A DNA stretch of 64,000 nucleotides, from contig NZ_CP109031.1 in assembly GCF_036226925.1 (NCBI RefSeq), positions 5,146,001 to 5,210,000 on the forward strand, in the 5' to 3' direction. The notes beneath the pieces were generated by a model. The model saw only the letters and a program-made list of their open reading frames with translations, was not told the DNA's origin and searched no databases. Of this stretch, positions 10,370 through 20,841 are shown piece after piece. Every line of letters begins with the position of its first letter. The stretch's first letter is position 1. This stretch comes from Streptomyces sp. NBC_00659. GTDB taxonomy: Bacteria; Actinomycetota; Actinomycetes; Streptomycetales; Streptomycetaceae. The position numbers were made by a program, and so were the translations under genes.

Positions 10370-11494
10370 GTGAAGACTCGTAACACCGGCCTCCGCCGTA
10401 CCGTCATAGCCGTGGCGTCGTCCGCCACGGCCCTCACCCTCGCCGGATGCGGCGTGGTCGACTTCGGTGGGAGTGGGAGCTCGGCCAGCGCCACGAAGGG
10501 CGACGACATCACGGTCGGCCTGCTCCTTCCGGAGAAGGAGAACACCCGTTACGAGAAGTTCGACTACCCGATCATCCGGGAGCAGGTTCAGAAGCTCACC
10601 GAGAAGCAGGGTGACGTCCTCTACCTGAACGCGGAGCAGGACGCTGCCAAGCAGCTCCGCCAGATGCAGCAGATGATCGACGACAAGGTCGACGTCATCC
10701 TCGTGGACGCCGTGGACTCGGTGTCGATCGCGAAGGGCGTGCGCAAGGCCAAGGAGGCCGGGATCCCGGTCATCGCCTACGACCGTCTGGCGCAGGGTCC
10801 GATCGACGCGTACATCTCCTTCGACAACGAGCTGGTCGGCGAGACCCAGGGCAAGGCCCTGGCGGCCGCGCTGGGCTCCGACACGGCCTCGAAGAAGATC
10901 ATCATGATGAACGGCTCGTTGACCGACCCGAACGCCGCGCAGTTCAAGAAGGGCGCCGAGTCCGAGCTCAAGGACAAGGTGATCGTCGCCGCCGAGTACG
11001 ACACCAAGGACTGGAACCCGGTCAACGCCAAGGCCAACATGGAGAAGTCCATCCAGGCCGTGGGTCTGAGCAACATCGCCGGTGTCTACGCCGCCAACGA
11101 CGGCATCGCGGGCGCGGTCATCGACGTCTTCAAGGCCGCGGGTGTCAGCAAGGTGCCGCCGGTCACCGGTCAGGACTCCGAGCTCATCGCCGTGCAGCGG
11201 ATCATCAAGGGCGACCAGTACATGAGCGTGTACAAGTCGTACCCGCAGGAGGCCAACGCCGCCGCCGAGATGGCCGTCGCCCGGGTCCAGGGACGGACGA
11301 TCGAGTTCGACGCGCTCACCCGCGACAAGGTCAGCAGCCCCACGAACAAGGACGTCCCGTCCCAGCTCGTGCCCGTGGTGGCCCTCACCAAGGAAAACAT
11401 CGAGAACACGGTCGTCCAGGACGGCATCTACACCGTCGACAAGATCTGCACGACGGCCTACAAGGCGCTCTGCAGCTCGCTCGGCATCAAGTAG
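10370..11494 (+). CDS. Sugar ABC transporter substrate-binding lipoprotein (XylF/RbsB type)
   Basis: A 374-residue periplasmic-binding-protein type I fold, exported and lipid-anchored. The signal peptide ends in the lipobox LAGC with Cys27. The body has the expected order of ITVGLLLPEKENTRYEKFD, QMIDDKVDVILVDAVDS, EAGIPVIAYDR, GVYAANDGIAGAVIDVFK and VTGQDSELIAVQRIIKGDQ, closest to the xylose-binding group. GTG 10370 gives a proper signal peptide. No ATPase or permease gene lies next to it: the neighbours are hspR and a LuxR regulator. It must therefore work with a transporter encoded elsewhere or act as a sensor. Sugar specificity is not visible. Confidence 0.9.
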   Translation: MKTRNTGLRRTVIAVASSATALTLAGCGVVDFGGSGSSASATKGDDITVGLLLPEKENTRYEKFDYPIIREQVQKLTEKQGDVLYLNAEQDAAKQLRQMQQMIDDKVDVILVDAVDSVSIAKGVRKAKEAGIPVIAYDRLAQGPIDAYISFDNELVGETQGKALAAALGSDTASKKIIMMNGSLTDPNAAQFKKGAESELKDKVIVAAEYDTKDWNPVNAKANMEKSIQAVGLSNIAGVYAANDGIAGAVIDVFKAAGVSKVPPVTGQDSELIAVQRIIKGDQYMSVYKSYPQEANAAAEMAVARVQGRTIEFDALTRDKVSSPTNKDVPSQLVPVVALTKENIENTVVQDGIYTVDKICTTAYKALCSSLGIK

Positions 11495-12182
11495 GACGCT
11501 CCGCCCGGACGTCTCGGCACCGAGACGGCCGGCGAGCACGGTTCCGGCCCCGCTCGCGGGTGCGCGCCGACGGCGCCCACCCGCGGCCGGGGCCGTTCCC
11601 GTACCGGCCCGGCCCGGAAGGCCTCCCAGGAGGGCGCTGCACGGCCTCCCGCCGCGCCGGAGCCCCCCGCCGCCGCCCCGGCGCGCCCCGGCCCCCACGG
11701 CGCCCTCTGGGGCCGCACGCCCCCCTTTCGGCATGATCGCCCCGTGCCATCGCCCCGTGCCCACCGCCCCGCCCATCGCCCCGCGGGTGGCGGTCAGGCG
11801 GTTTGCGGGTCCGGTGGACTTTCGTCGCGGTGCCCGTTCCCGCGCAACCTCCGGTTCCTTGAGGCCGAGCGTCGTCGGCGGCTGCGGCCGGGGCGGGTGC
11901 GCTCGCCGCAAGTCCCCCGGAAGGAAACGGAGTCGGGGATTCGGGCGGAGGGTCTCGGAGCGTGTGCCGGGGCGTGTCCGGGGGGTCGGGCGGCGGCCCT
12001 TCAGCTTGTTGCAAGGGGCGCGGCGGAGGTCAGGATTTATGGGGACGAGCAGGGGCGTACGGACGCTCCCCGGCCGCACAGCCTTGTTGCGATGCCGGTC
12101 GCGTCCGCGCATAGTTGCGCTGCGGAGGACGCCCTGACGCGGGGCTCACGCCAGGGGTTGGAGCTGGAGCCAGGGGTGGGAG
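11495..12182. other. Gene-free 690-bp GC-rich interval
   Basis: No credible gene on either strand; open frames are compositional shadows rich in Arg/Pro/Gly. A palindrome CGTCTCGG-CA-CCGAGACG at 11510-11527 just after the lipoprotein stop may terminate transcription. The remainder should contain the promoter of the LuxR-type gene at 12183, but no clear -35/-10 pair is seen. A GGAGCTGGAGCC stretch at 12160 is near its ribosome site. Confidence 0.4.
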
Positions 12183-13247
12183 ATGGCCGGGCACGGGACG
12201 GACAGGCATCCGCACGGCGCTGACCGGCTGTGTGATGCGGGCGACCGGGTGTACTCCCGGGCCGTGCGCCGGGGCCGGGTGCCCCGCGAGGACGCCGAGG
12301 CGGTGCCCTGCCTGCTGGAGCTGGCGCTGCTGCACCCCGATCCGGACGACATGGACTGGCTGGTGCCGACCTCGCCCCAGGAGGTCATGACCCGGCTCCT
12401 GCGAGGCGTGTACGAGGAAGTCAGCGCGAGCCAGGCGCGAGTGGGCGACGCGGTGTCGGCCTTCGAGTGGTACGCGGGTCTCGGCGGCCGGGTGCGGGCG
12501 CCGGCCGAAGGGGTGGCGATCCGGGTCCTGGACGGGCTGCCGCGGATCCACGCCGCCATGGACAAGGCGACCGAGGAATGCACCCGTGAGGTCCTGACGG
12601 TGCAGCCGGGCGGCATCCGGCGCGAGGACGAACTCGTCGAGGGGCTGCACCGGGCGCTGGAGATGCGCCGGCGCGGGGTGCGCATGCGCGATCTCTACAC
12701 CCATGTGGCCCGGCACGGCCAAGGCCTCCTGAACTACATGGAGTTGATGGGCGACGCCGCCGAGGCCCGCACCCTCGACGAGGTGGTGGAGCGGCTCATC
12801 CTGTTCGACCGCACGGTCGCCTTCATCCCCGCCAACTCGGACCGCACGATCGCGCTGGAGCTGCGCCACCCCGCGCTGGTGGACTACCTGGGGACGGTCT
12901 TCGAACGGCTGTGGCGCCTCGGGATCCCGCTGACCTCGCCCATGCCCTCGACGGGCATCGAGGGCATCACCCACCGGGAGCGGTCCATCGCGGCGCTGCT
13001 CGCCGAGGGGCATCAGGACGCGGTCGTCGCGGAGCGGCTGGGCATCAGCGTGCGGACCTGCCGGGCGCACATCGCCCGGCTCTCGGAGACGCTGGGCGCG
13101 GCGAGCCGGACGCAGCTGGGCGTGCGGATCGCCCAGGCGGGTCTCGACGGGCCGCAGCGTTCCCCCGAATTCGAGCCGGTCCCCGTCGCGGAGGCCGCGT
13201 CGGGAGCGCCCGCCGTCCCCGACCGCGGATCCCCGGCCGGCCGCTGA
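12183..13247 (+). CDS. LuxR-type transcriptional regulator A
   Basis: A 354-residue regulator. The last ~90 residues hold a LuxR/FixJ helix-turn-helix (about 261-320: GITHRERSIAALLAEGHQDA, VVAERLGISVRTCRAHIARL). The N-terminal ~250 residues (CLLELALLHPDPDDMDWLVP ... ILFDRTVAFIPANSDRTIAL) form an effector domain of the TrmB/PLD-like type found in many Streptomyces solo regulators. It lacks a receiver Asp pocket, so it is not a classical response regulator. It is a clear paralogue of the convergent gene at 13315, sharing LLHPDPDD, LTVQPGG, LFDRTVAFIPA and VRTCRAHIA. It has a Pro/Ala-rich C-terminal tail. Its target may be the DSGW cassette. Confidence 0.8.
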   Translation: MAGHGTDRHPHGADRLCDAGDRVYSRAVRRGRVPREDAEAVPCLLELALLHPDPDDMDWLVPTSPQEVMTRLLRGVYEEVSASQARVGDAVSAFEWYAGLGGRVRAPAEGVAIRVLDGLPRIHAAMDKATEECTREVLTVQPGGIRREDELVEGLHRALEMRRRGVRMRDLYTHVARHGQGLLNYMELMGDAAEARTLDEVVERLILFDRTVAFIPANSDRTIALELRHPALVDYLGTVFERLWRLGIPLTSPMPSTGIEGITHRERSIAALLAEGHQDAVVAERLGISVRTCRAHIARLSETLGAASRTQLGVRIAQAGLDGPQRSPEFEPVPVAEAASGAPAVPDRGSPAGR

Positions 13248-13314
13248 GAACGGCGGTCCGGGCGAGGCTTCCGGAGCCCGGCCGGGCGTGCCGGACGTTC
13301 TGGCGTCAGCGGGG

Positions 13315-14307
13315 TCACTCGCCTCCCTCGGGCTGGTCCAGGAGTCCCGACTGCGCTATCAGGAAGCCGAGTTGGGCCCGGCTCCCGCTGCCGAGGGCGG
13401 AGGCCAGCTTGGCGATGTGGGCGCGGCAGGTACGGACGTTCATGCCCAGGCGGCGGGCGATGGCCTCGTCCACGTGCCCCTCGATGAGCAGTTTGGCGAT
13501 GGAGCGCTGGACGCCGGTGATGCCGTTGGGCCCGACATCGTTCGGGACGTTCTCGGTGAGGGGGACCGCCCGCTGCCAGAGCTGCTCGAAGACCTTGCTC
13601 AGGTACATCACGAGTCCGGGGTGGCGGAGTTCGAGGGCGACCCGCCGGTCGTCGCTGGCCGGGATGAAGGCGACGGTCCGGTCGAAGATGATCAGCCGCT
13701 CGATGAGTTCCTCGAGCGTACGCACCTGGATCCGGCCGCCGGATATGCGCTCCACGTAGGCGAGCGTCCCCTGGCTGTGCCGTGCGGTGTGCTGGTACAG
13801 CGTGCGGATGCGCACGCCCCGGTCGGTGAGCGGCCTGTCGCGCTCCAGGGCCTGCATCAGGGCGTCGGCGGGCCGGCCGCCGCCCGGCTGGATCGTCAGC
13901 ATCTCCGTCTGGCACTCGGCGGTGGCCGAATTGAGCGCCGCGTTGATCCGGTCGAATCCCTCCAGGACGGTGATCGCGTGGATACTCGCGGTGCTCTGTG
14001 TGCTGATCGCGATGAACGGATCGAAGGAGTCTGTCAGTTCGATCGCGAGCCGCCGGCGTTCCTGGATCTCCCGTTCCAGGGGCTGCAGGCGCTGGGCGAG
14101 CGCGACCGACGGCGGGACGGGACGCAGCCACTTCTCGTCGTCGGGGTCGGGATGAAGCAGTGCGAACTCCAAGAGGCAGGGGGCCGTTTCCACTTCGACC
14201 CGGGTGATGCGGCCGGAGTGCAACGCACTGGCGTAAAGGCGTGTTCCTTCGTCACACAACGTGGTGACAGCGTGGGGATGTGTCGGTTGTGAGTTGTTTG
14301 TGGGCAA
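13315..14307 (-). CDS. LuxR-type transcriptional regulator B
   Basis: A 330-residue paralogue of the regulator at 12183, convergent with it. The effector domain covers about residues 1-250 (CLLEFALLHPDPDDEKWLRP, LIIFDRTVAFIPASDDRRVA) and the LuxR helix-turn-helix about 262-323 (GITGVQRSIAKLLIEGHVDE, AIARRLGMNVRTCRAHIAKL). It has no receiver domain. ATG 14307 is 113 bp from, and divergent to, the DSGW-repeat peptide gene, so the two share a promoter region and this protein is the most likely direct regulator of the cassette. That link is inference from position. Confidence 0.8.
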   Translation of the reverse strand: MPTNNSQPTHPHAVTTLCDEGTRLYASALHSGRITRVEVETAPCLLEFALLHPDPDDEKWLRPVPPSVALAQRLQPLEREIQERRRLAIELTDSFDPFIAISTQSTASIHAITVLEGFDRINAALNSATAECQTEMLTIQPGGGRPADALMQALERDRPLTDRGVRIRTLYQHTARHSQGTLAYVERISGGRIQVRTLEELIERLIIFDRTVAFIPASDDRRVALELRHPGLVMYLSKVFEQLWQRAVPLTENVPNDVGPNGITGVQRSIAKLLIEGHVDEAIARRLGMNVRTCRAHIAKLASALGSGSRAQLGFLIAQSGLLDQPEGGE

Positions 14308-14420
14308 ATCTCCACCCCCCAGGGTCCTGAACGTGCAGGAACATGATGCATCGCTGCTGTGGCATTGACGTGCCTGAATGAGCCATCGTCTTGTGACGAC
14401 GGGGGAGAAGATTCCATCAA
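14308..14420. promoter_or_regulatory. Divergent promoter between LuxR regulator B and DSGW cassette
   Basis: 113 bp, with TTGACG at 14365-14370 as a possible -35 for the cassette and several direct TGCAGGAACATGATGCA-like symmetric words around 14334-14350. GGGGGAGAAG at 14401-14410 precedes the cassette start. It is short enough that one regulator could control both genes. Confidence 0.4.
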
Positions 14421-14786
14421 GTGAGGACGAAGCCGACTATGCGAGCGAGATTGCTTGGTTCAGTGCTTGCCGCAGTCTTCTCTGTCGCTGTGGCGTCCGG
14501 CTCCCTGGGAGCCTCGGGTCTTGATGCCGGGGGTGCCCGGACCGGGGCCGGCCCGGACAGCGGTTGGACCAGCGTGAAGGCGACCCCGCCGGACAGCGGC
14601 TGGACCTCCGCCGAGGCGGTCCCCGGGGACAGCGGCTGGACCGACATCGAGGCCGCGGCGCTCCCGGGCGACAGCGGCTGGACCAGCGTGAAGGCGACCC
14701 CGGCGGACAGTGGCTGGAACGTCGCCGAGGCCTCGGCGCTGGGGGACAGCGGCTGGACGGTCATCTCCGCGAGCGCAGAAGCATGA
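14421..14786 (+). CDS. Secreted peptide with six DSGW repeats (candidate peptide precursor)
   Basis: A 121-residue protein. Residues 7-33 (MRARLLGSVLAAVFSVAVAS then GSLGA) form a Sec-type signal peptide. From residue 46 to the end, six units each begin with DSGW, 12-14 residues apart: DSGWTSVKATPP, DSGWTSAEAVPG, DSGWTDIEAAALPG, DSGWTSVKATPA, DSGWNVAEASALG, DSGWTVISASAEA. The consensus is DSGWTSxxAxP. The mature part is almost only repeats, with no Cys. The start may be GTG 14421 or ATG 14439. The stop overlaps the next gene as ATGA. Tandem identical short units after a signal peptide recall multi-copy peptide precursors, either ribosomal natural products or signals, but no family is recognised with certainty. 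Confidence 0.75.
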   Translation: MRTKPTMRARLLGSVLAAVFSVAVASGSLGASGLDAGGARTGAGPDSGWTSVKATPPDSGWTSAEAVPGDSGWTDIEAAALPGDSGWTSVKATPADSGWNVAEASALGDSGWTVISASAEA

Positions 14787-15118
14787 GCATTCCGCCCGAC
14801 GACCGCTCCTTCCGCCGAGAGATGGCCACCGCCTACCGGTCCGGCTGGCACTTCATCGACCTGGTCACCGCCATCCCCTACAGCGGCGACTCGCTGATGG
14901 TGACCGTCTTCGGAGAGCCCGTCGTCGTCACCCGCGACGACGACGAGGACGTACGGGCCTACCGGTGTCTGCGGCGGCCTCGGGGGGCGCCGCAGCCCGT
15001 CCGGTGCGCCATCCGGTACGGAATGATCTTCGTCAACCTCGACCAGCGCGACCACCAGCTCACCGGGCCTGACGTCCCGGACATCGAGACCATCGCAGCC
15101 ACCCCCCGCAGTGCCTGA
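14783..15118 (+). CDS. Small Rieske-like protein without metal ligands
   Basis: A 111-residue protein whose core GDSLMVTVFGEPVVVTRDDD, then VRAYRCLRRPRGAPQPV and YGMIFVNLDQR, follows the strand order of the N-terminal Rieske domain of ring-hydroxylating oxygenases (LLVTVLGEPVVLTRD ... C-x-H-RGA ... C-x-x-H-G ... FVNLD). Both His ligands are replaced by Arg (CLR and CAIR) and the loop between them is shortened, so a 2Fe-2S cluster seems impossible. The catalytic domain is missing. ATG 14783 overlaps the DSGW-peptide stop (ATGA), so the two are made together. It may bind or present the peptide; that is speculation. The Rieske relation is moderately sure. Confidence 0.6.
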   Translation: MSIPPDDRSFRREMATAYRSGWHFIDLVTAIPYSGDSLMVTVFGEPVVVTRDDDEDVRAYRCLRRPRGAPQPVRCAIRYGMIFVNLDQRDHQLTGPDVPDIETIAATPRSA

Positions 15119-15161
15119 CGCGATTCCCCCGTCGTAGTAGATCGCGCAGGTACTTCCCCCC

Positions 15162-15202
15162 GCAGCGGCGTCACCGTGACCTGAACACGGTGACGCCGCT
15201 GC
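15162..15202. terminator. Bidirectional terminator
   Basis: A perfect 17-bp inverted repeat (GCAGCGGCGTCACCGTG and its complement) with loop ACCTGAA sits between two convergent genes and can end both transcripts. Confidence 0.9.
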
Positions 15203-15279
15203 AGTTTCCGGGGAAATCTCCGGGTTTCGGCCCGTCCTGGCCTGAGCCGGCAGCGGCCGTGGGATGCCCGCCGGTGGTC

Positions 15280-15693
15280 TCATCCGCGGCCCATCGCCGC
15301 CGTGAGCTCGATCTCGATCGCCACCCGGGACGGGTTCGGCGACGGCACGCGCTCGTAGCGCTCCGTGTGGCGCCGCACCGCCTCCGCGACACGCGCCGGG
15401 TCCGTGGAGACCCGTGCCCGCCCCTCCAGCGTCGCCCAGCGCCGGCCGTCCACCTGGCAGACCGCCACGCGGGCCCCGTCCGGCCCGGCCGCCAGTACGT
15501 GGGCCGCCTTCCGGCTGGACTTGTCGGTGATGACCCGAGCGAGACCGGCCTCGGGGTCGTATGTAACGCCGACGGGCACCACGTGCGGGCTGCCGTCGGG
15601 CCGGAGGGTGGTGAGTGTGCACAGATGGCGCTCGCGCCAGAAGCTCAGGTAGGCGGCGTCGGGCTGCCGCGGGTCCACCGGATAGGAAGCCAT
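15280..15693 (-). CDS. PPOX-class F420/FMN-dependent oxidoreductase
   Basis: A 137-residue split-barrel protein of the pyridoxamine-phosphate-oxidase-like superfamily. It begins YLSFWRERHLCTLTTLRPDG, then SPHVVPVGVTYDPEAGLARV and SRKAAHVLAAGPDGARVAV and WATLEGRARVSTDPARV, as in F420-dependent PPOX enzymes of actinobacteria. It probably reduces an unknown small molecule with F420H2 or binds flavin. ATG 15693 was chosen because the upstream frame runs into the clpB control region. It is divergent from clpB, and the clpB HAIR site lies 50 bp upstream of its start, so HspR could also affect it. The substrate is unknown. Confidence 0.85.
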   Translation of the reverse strand: MASYPVDPRQPDAAYLSFWRERHLCTLTTLRPDGSPHVVPVGVTYDPEAGLARVITDKSSRKAAHVLAAGPDGARVAVCQVDGRRWATLEGRARVSTDPARVAEAVRRHTERYERVPSPNPSRVAIEIELTAAMGRG

Positions 15694-15742
15694 GAGGCCT
15701 GAATCTACGCCTGGTGGGCGTCTCTTTTCCGGTCCTTGCAGC

Positions 15743-15763
15743 CTTGAGTGGAATAGACTCAAC
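15743..15763 (+). promoter_or_regulatory. HAIR operator (HspR site) of clpB
   Basis: CTTGAGT-N7-ACTCAAC matches the HspR inverted repeat with one mismatch in the last base. It lies 60 bp upstream of the clpB start and places clpB in the HspR regulon, as known in Streptomyces. Confidence 0.93.
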
Positions 15764-15823
15764 TTTGTGTACGCTGGATGAGTCAGGGAACCGTCAGGAC
15801 GCCAGGAGGAGGAGAACGCGAAC

Positions 15824-18436
<2,613 letters not shown>

Positions 18437-18459
18437 CCGGCTCCGGAACCCGGCGGGGG

Positions 18460-18496
18460 AGGGGGCCCCGGCACACGTGCCGTGGGCCCTCTTCCT
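18460..18496 (+). terminator. Terminator after clpB
   Basis: An imperfect stem AGGGGGCCCCGGCAC / GTGCCGTGGGCCCT followed by CTTCCTTT begins 24 bp after the clpB stop. Confidence 0.65.
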
Positions 18497-18622
18497 TTGC
18501 CGGTCCGAGGCCCGTACGTGACCGGATCTTGTCAGCCCCCGGCGGACAGGGCCCGCCAGAGGTTGCCACCCCCCGCCCCGCATGAGAGAGGATGGCAGCA
18601 TCCGTACGAAGGGAAATACACG

Positions 18623-19165
18623 GTGAGCATCGACCCGTCCTCGATTCCGAATTTCGGGGGCCAGCCCGAGCCGCAGCCCGGCGGCCCCGCGGGCCCCGTG
18701 GTCCCGGATCAGGACCTCGTGAAGCAGCTTCTGGAGCAGATGGAGCTGAAGTACGTCGTCGACGACGAGGGTGACCTCGCGGCGCCGTGGGAGGAATTCC
18801 GTACGTACTTCATGTTCCGCGGCGAGGGTGACCAGCAGGTCTTCTCGGTTCGGACGTTCTACGACCGGCCGCACCAGCTCGACGAGAAGCACGCACTCCT
18901 CGAGTCGATCGACGACTGGAACCGCCGCACGCTGTGGCCCAAGGTCTACAGCCACACCCACGACGACGGCACCGTCCGCCTGATCGGCGAGGCGCAGATG
19001 CTGATCGGCACCGGCGTCAGCCTGGAGCACTTCGTGTCCTCCACGGTCAGCTGGGTGCGCGCCGCCATCGAGTTCGACAAGTGGCTCGTCGAGCAGCTCG
19101 GCCTCGAGCAGGAGATCAACGAGGCGGAGAAGCCCGAGGACGACGGCGAAGCCGAAGACGAGTAG
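18623..19165 (+). CDS. YbjN-domain protein (putative sensory regulator)
   Basis: A 180-residue soluble protein. Residues ~35-165 (QLLEQMELKYVVDDEGDLAA, FRTYFMFRGEGDQQVFSVRT, LESIDDWNRRTLWPKVYSHT, LEHFVSSTVSWVRAAIEFDK) match the YbjN/type III secretion chaperone-like fold. Actinobacterial members have no settled function. The N-terminus is Pro/Gly-rich and the C-terminus acidic (EKPEDDGEAEDE). GTG 18623 follows GAAGGGAA. It stands alone between clpB and a convergent membrane gene. A direct GGGACAGGTCC repeat at about 19208-19235 separates the convergent pair. Confidence 0.8.
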   Translation: MSIDPSSIPNFGGQPEPQPGGPAGPVVPDQDLVKQLLEQMELKYVVDDEGDLAAPWEEFRTYFMFRGEGDQQVFSVRTFYDRPHQLDEKHALLESIDDWNRRTLWPKVYSHTHDDGTVRLIGEAQMLIGTGVSLEHFVSSTVSWVRAAIEFDKWLVEQLGLEQEINEAEKPEDDGEAEDE

Positions 19166-19234
19166 GCCCGACCTCGCAGCGGCGCTCCTCCCGCGCGCAC
19201 CGGCCCCTGGGACAGGTCCCCTCCGGGACAGGTC

Positions 19235-20434
19235 CTAGAGCGGGGTGTGCGCGATCACGACCAGATACGCGCCGTAGGCGAACGAGAGCCCGGCCAGGGC
19301 GCCGACCACCAGGGTCGCGTGCCAGGGGCGGGCTCTCGCCGTTCGCACCAGGGCGCGGGCCAGCGGCAGCAGCAGCGGGAACGCCGGGATCAGGAACCGC
19401 GGCTTCGACTCGAAGAATCCCGAGCCGCCCACGGCGATGAGTAGCAGGATGCCGCTGTGGACGAGCAGCGGCAGCGGCGCCCGGTCCGCGATCAGCAGCG
19501 TGTACAGGAGCACGGCCGCGGCGACGATCACCATCGTCATGGGGAACACGAACCGGTCCCCGTGGAGCAGCAGGTGCTTGGCGAAACGGAGCGACCCCTC
19601 GCCGAGGTCGAAGCGCGAGCCCCACAGCCGCTGCACCTGGAAGTAGCCGCCGAGCCAGTCGCCCTCGCGGTGTCCCACCCACAGCACGTAGCCGGTCCAG
19701 CCGGCCGGCGCGAGCGCGGCACCCGTCCACACCCTGTGGGAAACTTTTCCGCGGCTCCGCCAGATCTCCTGCGCCGCCGCCACGAGGACCGCCGCGGCCA
19801 CCGCGAAGCCGTTCGGCCTGGTCAGCCCCGCGAGCGCGGCCAGCGAGCCGGCCCACAGCCAGCGCCCGTCGAGCACCGCGTACAGCGACCAGGCGGCGAA
19901 CGCGGTCAGCACGGGCTCGGTGTACGCCATCGACAGCACCACCGAGTGCGGCAGCAGCCCCCACAGCACCACCAGCGCCGTACCGACCGCCCGGCCGTGC
20001 AGCCGGGCTCCGATCGCGTACACCCCGCACGCGGCGGCGGCCGCCGCGGCCCAGGAGACCAGCAGCCCCGCCGAGCCCCCGGTCAGCGGTGTCAGCGCGG
20101 TGACGGCCCGTACGAGGGCGGGGTAGAGCGGAAAGAACGCGAGGTCGCTGTGGACGACCGTGGGACGGAAGTGGAGCGTCCTGCCGTATCCGTGCGCGGC
20201 GATTCCCAGATACCAGGCCGAGTCCCAGGACCGCGCGAGCAGGGCGACCGGGTGCCTGCCGGTGGCCCAGGCCGTCCCGGCGAGCACGAGCAGGCCGGCC
20301 AGGCGTGCGGCGGCGAACAGCCCGAGCGCCGTGATCGCGGCGGACGGCAGACTGCGTGCGGCGCGGGACGGGCGGACGGCACGGTCGCCGGGCTCCGGAG
20401 GAGCGGGGCGAGCGAGGGTACTCGGGTGGGTCAC
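19235..20434 (-). CDS. Membrane mannosyltransferase-like protein (PIG-V/GT-C type)
   Basis: A 399-residue protein with about nine membrane spans. After the first span it has the loop ARSWDSAWYLGIAAHGYG, which matches the WD-WY luminal motif of GT-C dolichol/polyprenol-phosphate mannosyltransferases such as PIG-V, followed by DLAFFPLYPALVRAV and SMAYTEPVLTAFAAWSLYA. It probably transfers a sugar from a polyprenyl carrier outside the membrane; the acceptor is unknown. An in-frame ATG ten codons upstream (20464) is the alternative start; neither has a clear ribosome site. It faces the YbjN gene. Confidence 0.75.
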   Translation of the reverse strand: MTHPSTLARPAPPEPGDRAVRPSRAARSLPSAAITALGLFAAARLAGLLVLAGTAWATGRHPVALLARSWDSAWYLGIAAHGYGRTLHFRPTVVHSDLAFFPLYPALVRAVTALTPLTGGSAGLLVSWAAAAAAACGVYAIGARLHGRAVGTALVVLWGLLPHSVVLSMAYTEPVLTAFAAWSLYAVLDGRWLWAGSLAALAGLTRPNGFAVAAAVLVAAAQEIWRSRGKVSHRVWTGAALAPAGWTGYVLWVGHREGDWLGGYFQVQRLWGSRFDLGEGSLRFAKHLLLHGDRFVFPMTMVIVAAAVLLYTLLIADRAPLPLLVHSGILLLIAVGGSGFFESKPRFLIPAFPLLLPLARALVRTARARPWHATLVVGALAGLSFAYGAYLVVIAHTPL

Positions 20435-20574
20435 ACCCCGAACTGTGCGTTCCCCACGGGGCATTCGCGAGCGTTGCTCGTCCGTGCGGGTTCCGTTGCG
20501 AGGCCTCCGGCGCGCCGCCCGCGCGCGGGATGCGGACGATGCTAGTGCCGCGGGGCGCCGACGGTGCTGAACGG

Positions 20575-20626
20575 CCCGGCCGGAGGCATCTGCCGGGAGG
20601 CTGCTCCGGGACCTTTGCGGGGTTGC
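20575..20626 (+). repeat. 52-bp direct repeat, copy 1
   Basis: Begins CCCGGCCGGAGGCATC and ends CTCCGGGACCTTTGCGGGG then TTGC. It matches copy 2 at about 45 of 52 positions and lies 123 bp from it in the same orientation. Confidence 0.8.
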
Positions 20627-20697
20627 TCAGGGGCCGGGCTGTGGGGCCGGGCTGTGGGCCCGCTCCGTGGTGGCGGGGGACGCTGCGACCGGACCTT

Positions 20698-20749
20698 CCC
20701 GGCCAGGGGCATCCGCCGAGAGGTCGCTCCGGGACCTTTGCCGGGTTGC
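20698..20749 (+). repeat. 52-bp direct repeat, copy 2
   Basis: Begins CCCGGCCAGGGGCATC and ends CTCCGGGACCTTTGCCGGG then TTGC; the same orientation as copy 1. Confidence 0.8.
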
Positions 20750-20841
20750 AAGTGGATCACTGTTGCCGCAGAACCGTCCTCAGGTCGGCGATATCGGACG
20801 TCGCCCCGCACCCGGGCGACCGCGAGGCCCGCGTCGGCGCG

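Larger units (their letters stand above)
20465..20841. other. Intergenic region with two long direct repeats
   Basis: No gene recognised. It holds two copies of a 52-bp direct repeat and GGGCCGGGCTGTGGG-type short repeats between them (20630-20665). It lies between two minus-strand genes, so it contains the terminator side of the PH-like gene and the promoter of the glycosyltransferase. Confidence 0.5.
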
